Shown here in pieces: positions 63,950 through 64,000 of a DNA stretch of 64,000 nt. Within the stretch, counting starts at the first letter, position 1; the number at the start of each line of letters is the position of its first letter. Under the pieces are notes generated by a model. That model made no database searches. It was not told the origin of the DNA and saw only the letters and a program-made list of their open reading frames with translations. The stretch covers positions 12,171,198-12,235,197 of the forward strand of contig CM044961.1 of the NCBI GenBank assembly GCA_024516035.1. Reading direction: 5' to 3'. Position numbers and translations under genes: made by a program. The stretch is from Bactericera cockerelli (lineage: Eukaryota; Arthropoda; Insecta; Hemiptera; Triozidae).

Positions 63950-64000
63950 ATGTTTCTCTATATGTTTTTATTTTACACCTTAGCTTCTTTTGCAGTGCTG

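Noticed and set aside
1..64000. CRISPR array, operon, prophage or bacterial features
   Set aside because: Spliced genes, SINEs and Tc1/LINE elements show animal nuclear DNA; the regular arrays here lack unique spacers.

Overview
The window is animal nuclear DNA, most likely from an arthropod and probably an insect. It is AT-rich, the genes are split by GT-AG introns, and the gaps are crowded with tRNA-derived and 5S-rRNA-derived SINEs, Tc1 and LINE elements and MITEs. No species can be named from the sequence alone. All multi-exon models below were built by hand from splice sites, reading phase and remembered similarity to known protein families; no search was run.

Layout. Bases 472-17074 (+) hold the last 14 exons of the large subunit of ribonucleotide reductase (RRM1); the N-terminal exon or exons lie upstream of the window. 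Next comes a minus-strand homologue of C16orf89 (19487-24995). Its first intron contains a single-exon, cysteine-rich gene on the plus strand (23811-24392). A tRNA-Arg(TCT) follows (25804-25876, -). Then there is a head-to-head pair: NOL12/RRP17 (27087-29285, -) and an unrecognised five-exon gene (30094-33072, +). A non-LTR retrotransposon (33075 to about 36420, -) is inserted directly after the stop codon of that gene. Synaptogyrin (40133-46460, -) carries an apparently intact Tc1 transposon in an intron. From 46.5 to 64 kb the sequence is mainly repeats, including an 865-bp palindromic element. One weak multicopper-oxidase-like exon candidate lies at 63777-63949.

The most unusual feature is what has happened at exon edges. 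At three places, two in RRM1 and one in synaptogyrin, the 3' end of a coding exon together with its 5' splice site has been multiplied into an array or cluster: 46, 10 and about 4 extra or total copies. Every unit presents a fresh exon-end/GT donor junction. In RRM1 two other exons (6 and 13 as numbered here) have truncated 5' copies that carry a 3' splice site and end in TTA or poly(T) runs. These look like long target-site duplications left by retroposon insertion into exons, with the downstream copy keeping the gene readable. A fourth RRM1 exon has an old decayed copy upstream. RRM1 exon 6 also carries an apparent +1 frameshift, so the assembled copy is not strictly intact; this may be a sequencing error.

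Functionally the genes are unrelated housekeeping or neuronal genes: dNTP synthesis, rRNA processing and a synaptic-vesicle membrane protein. Nothing here suggests an operon or a shared pathway.
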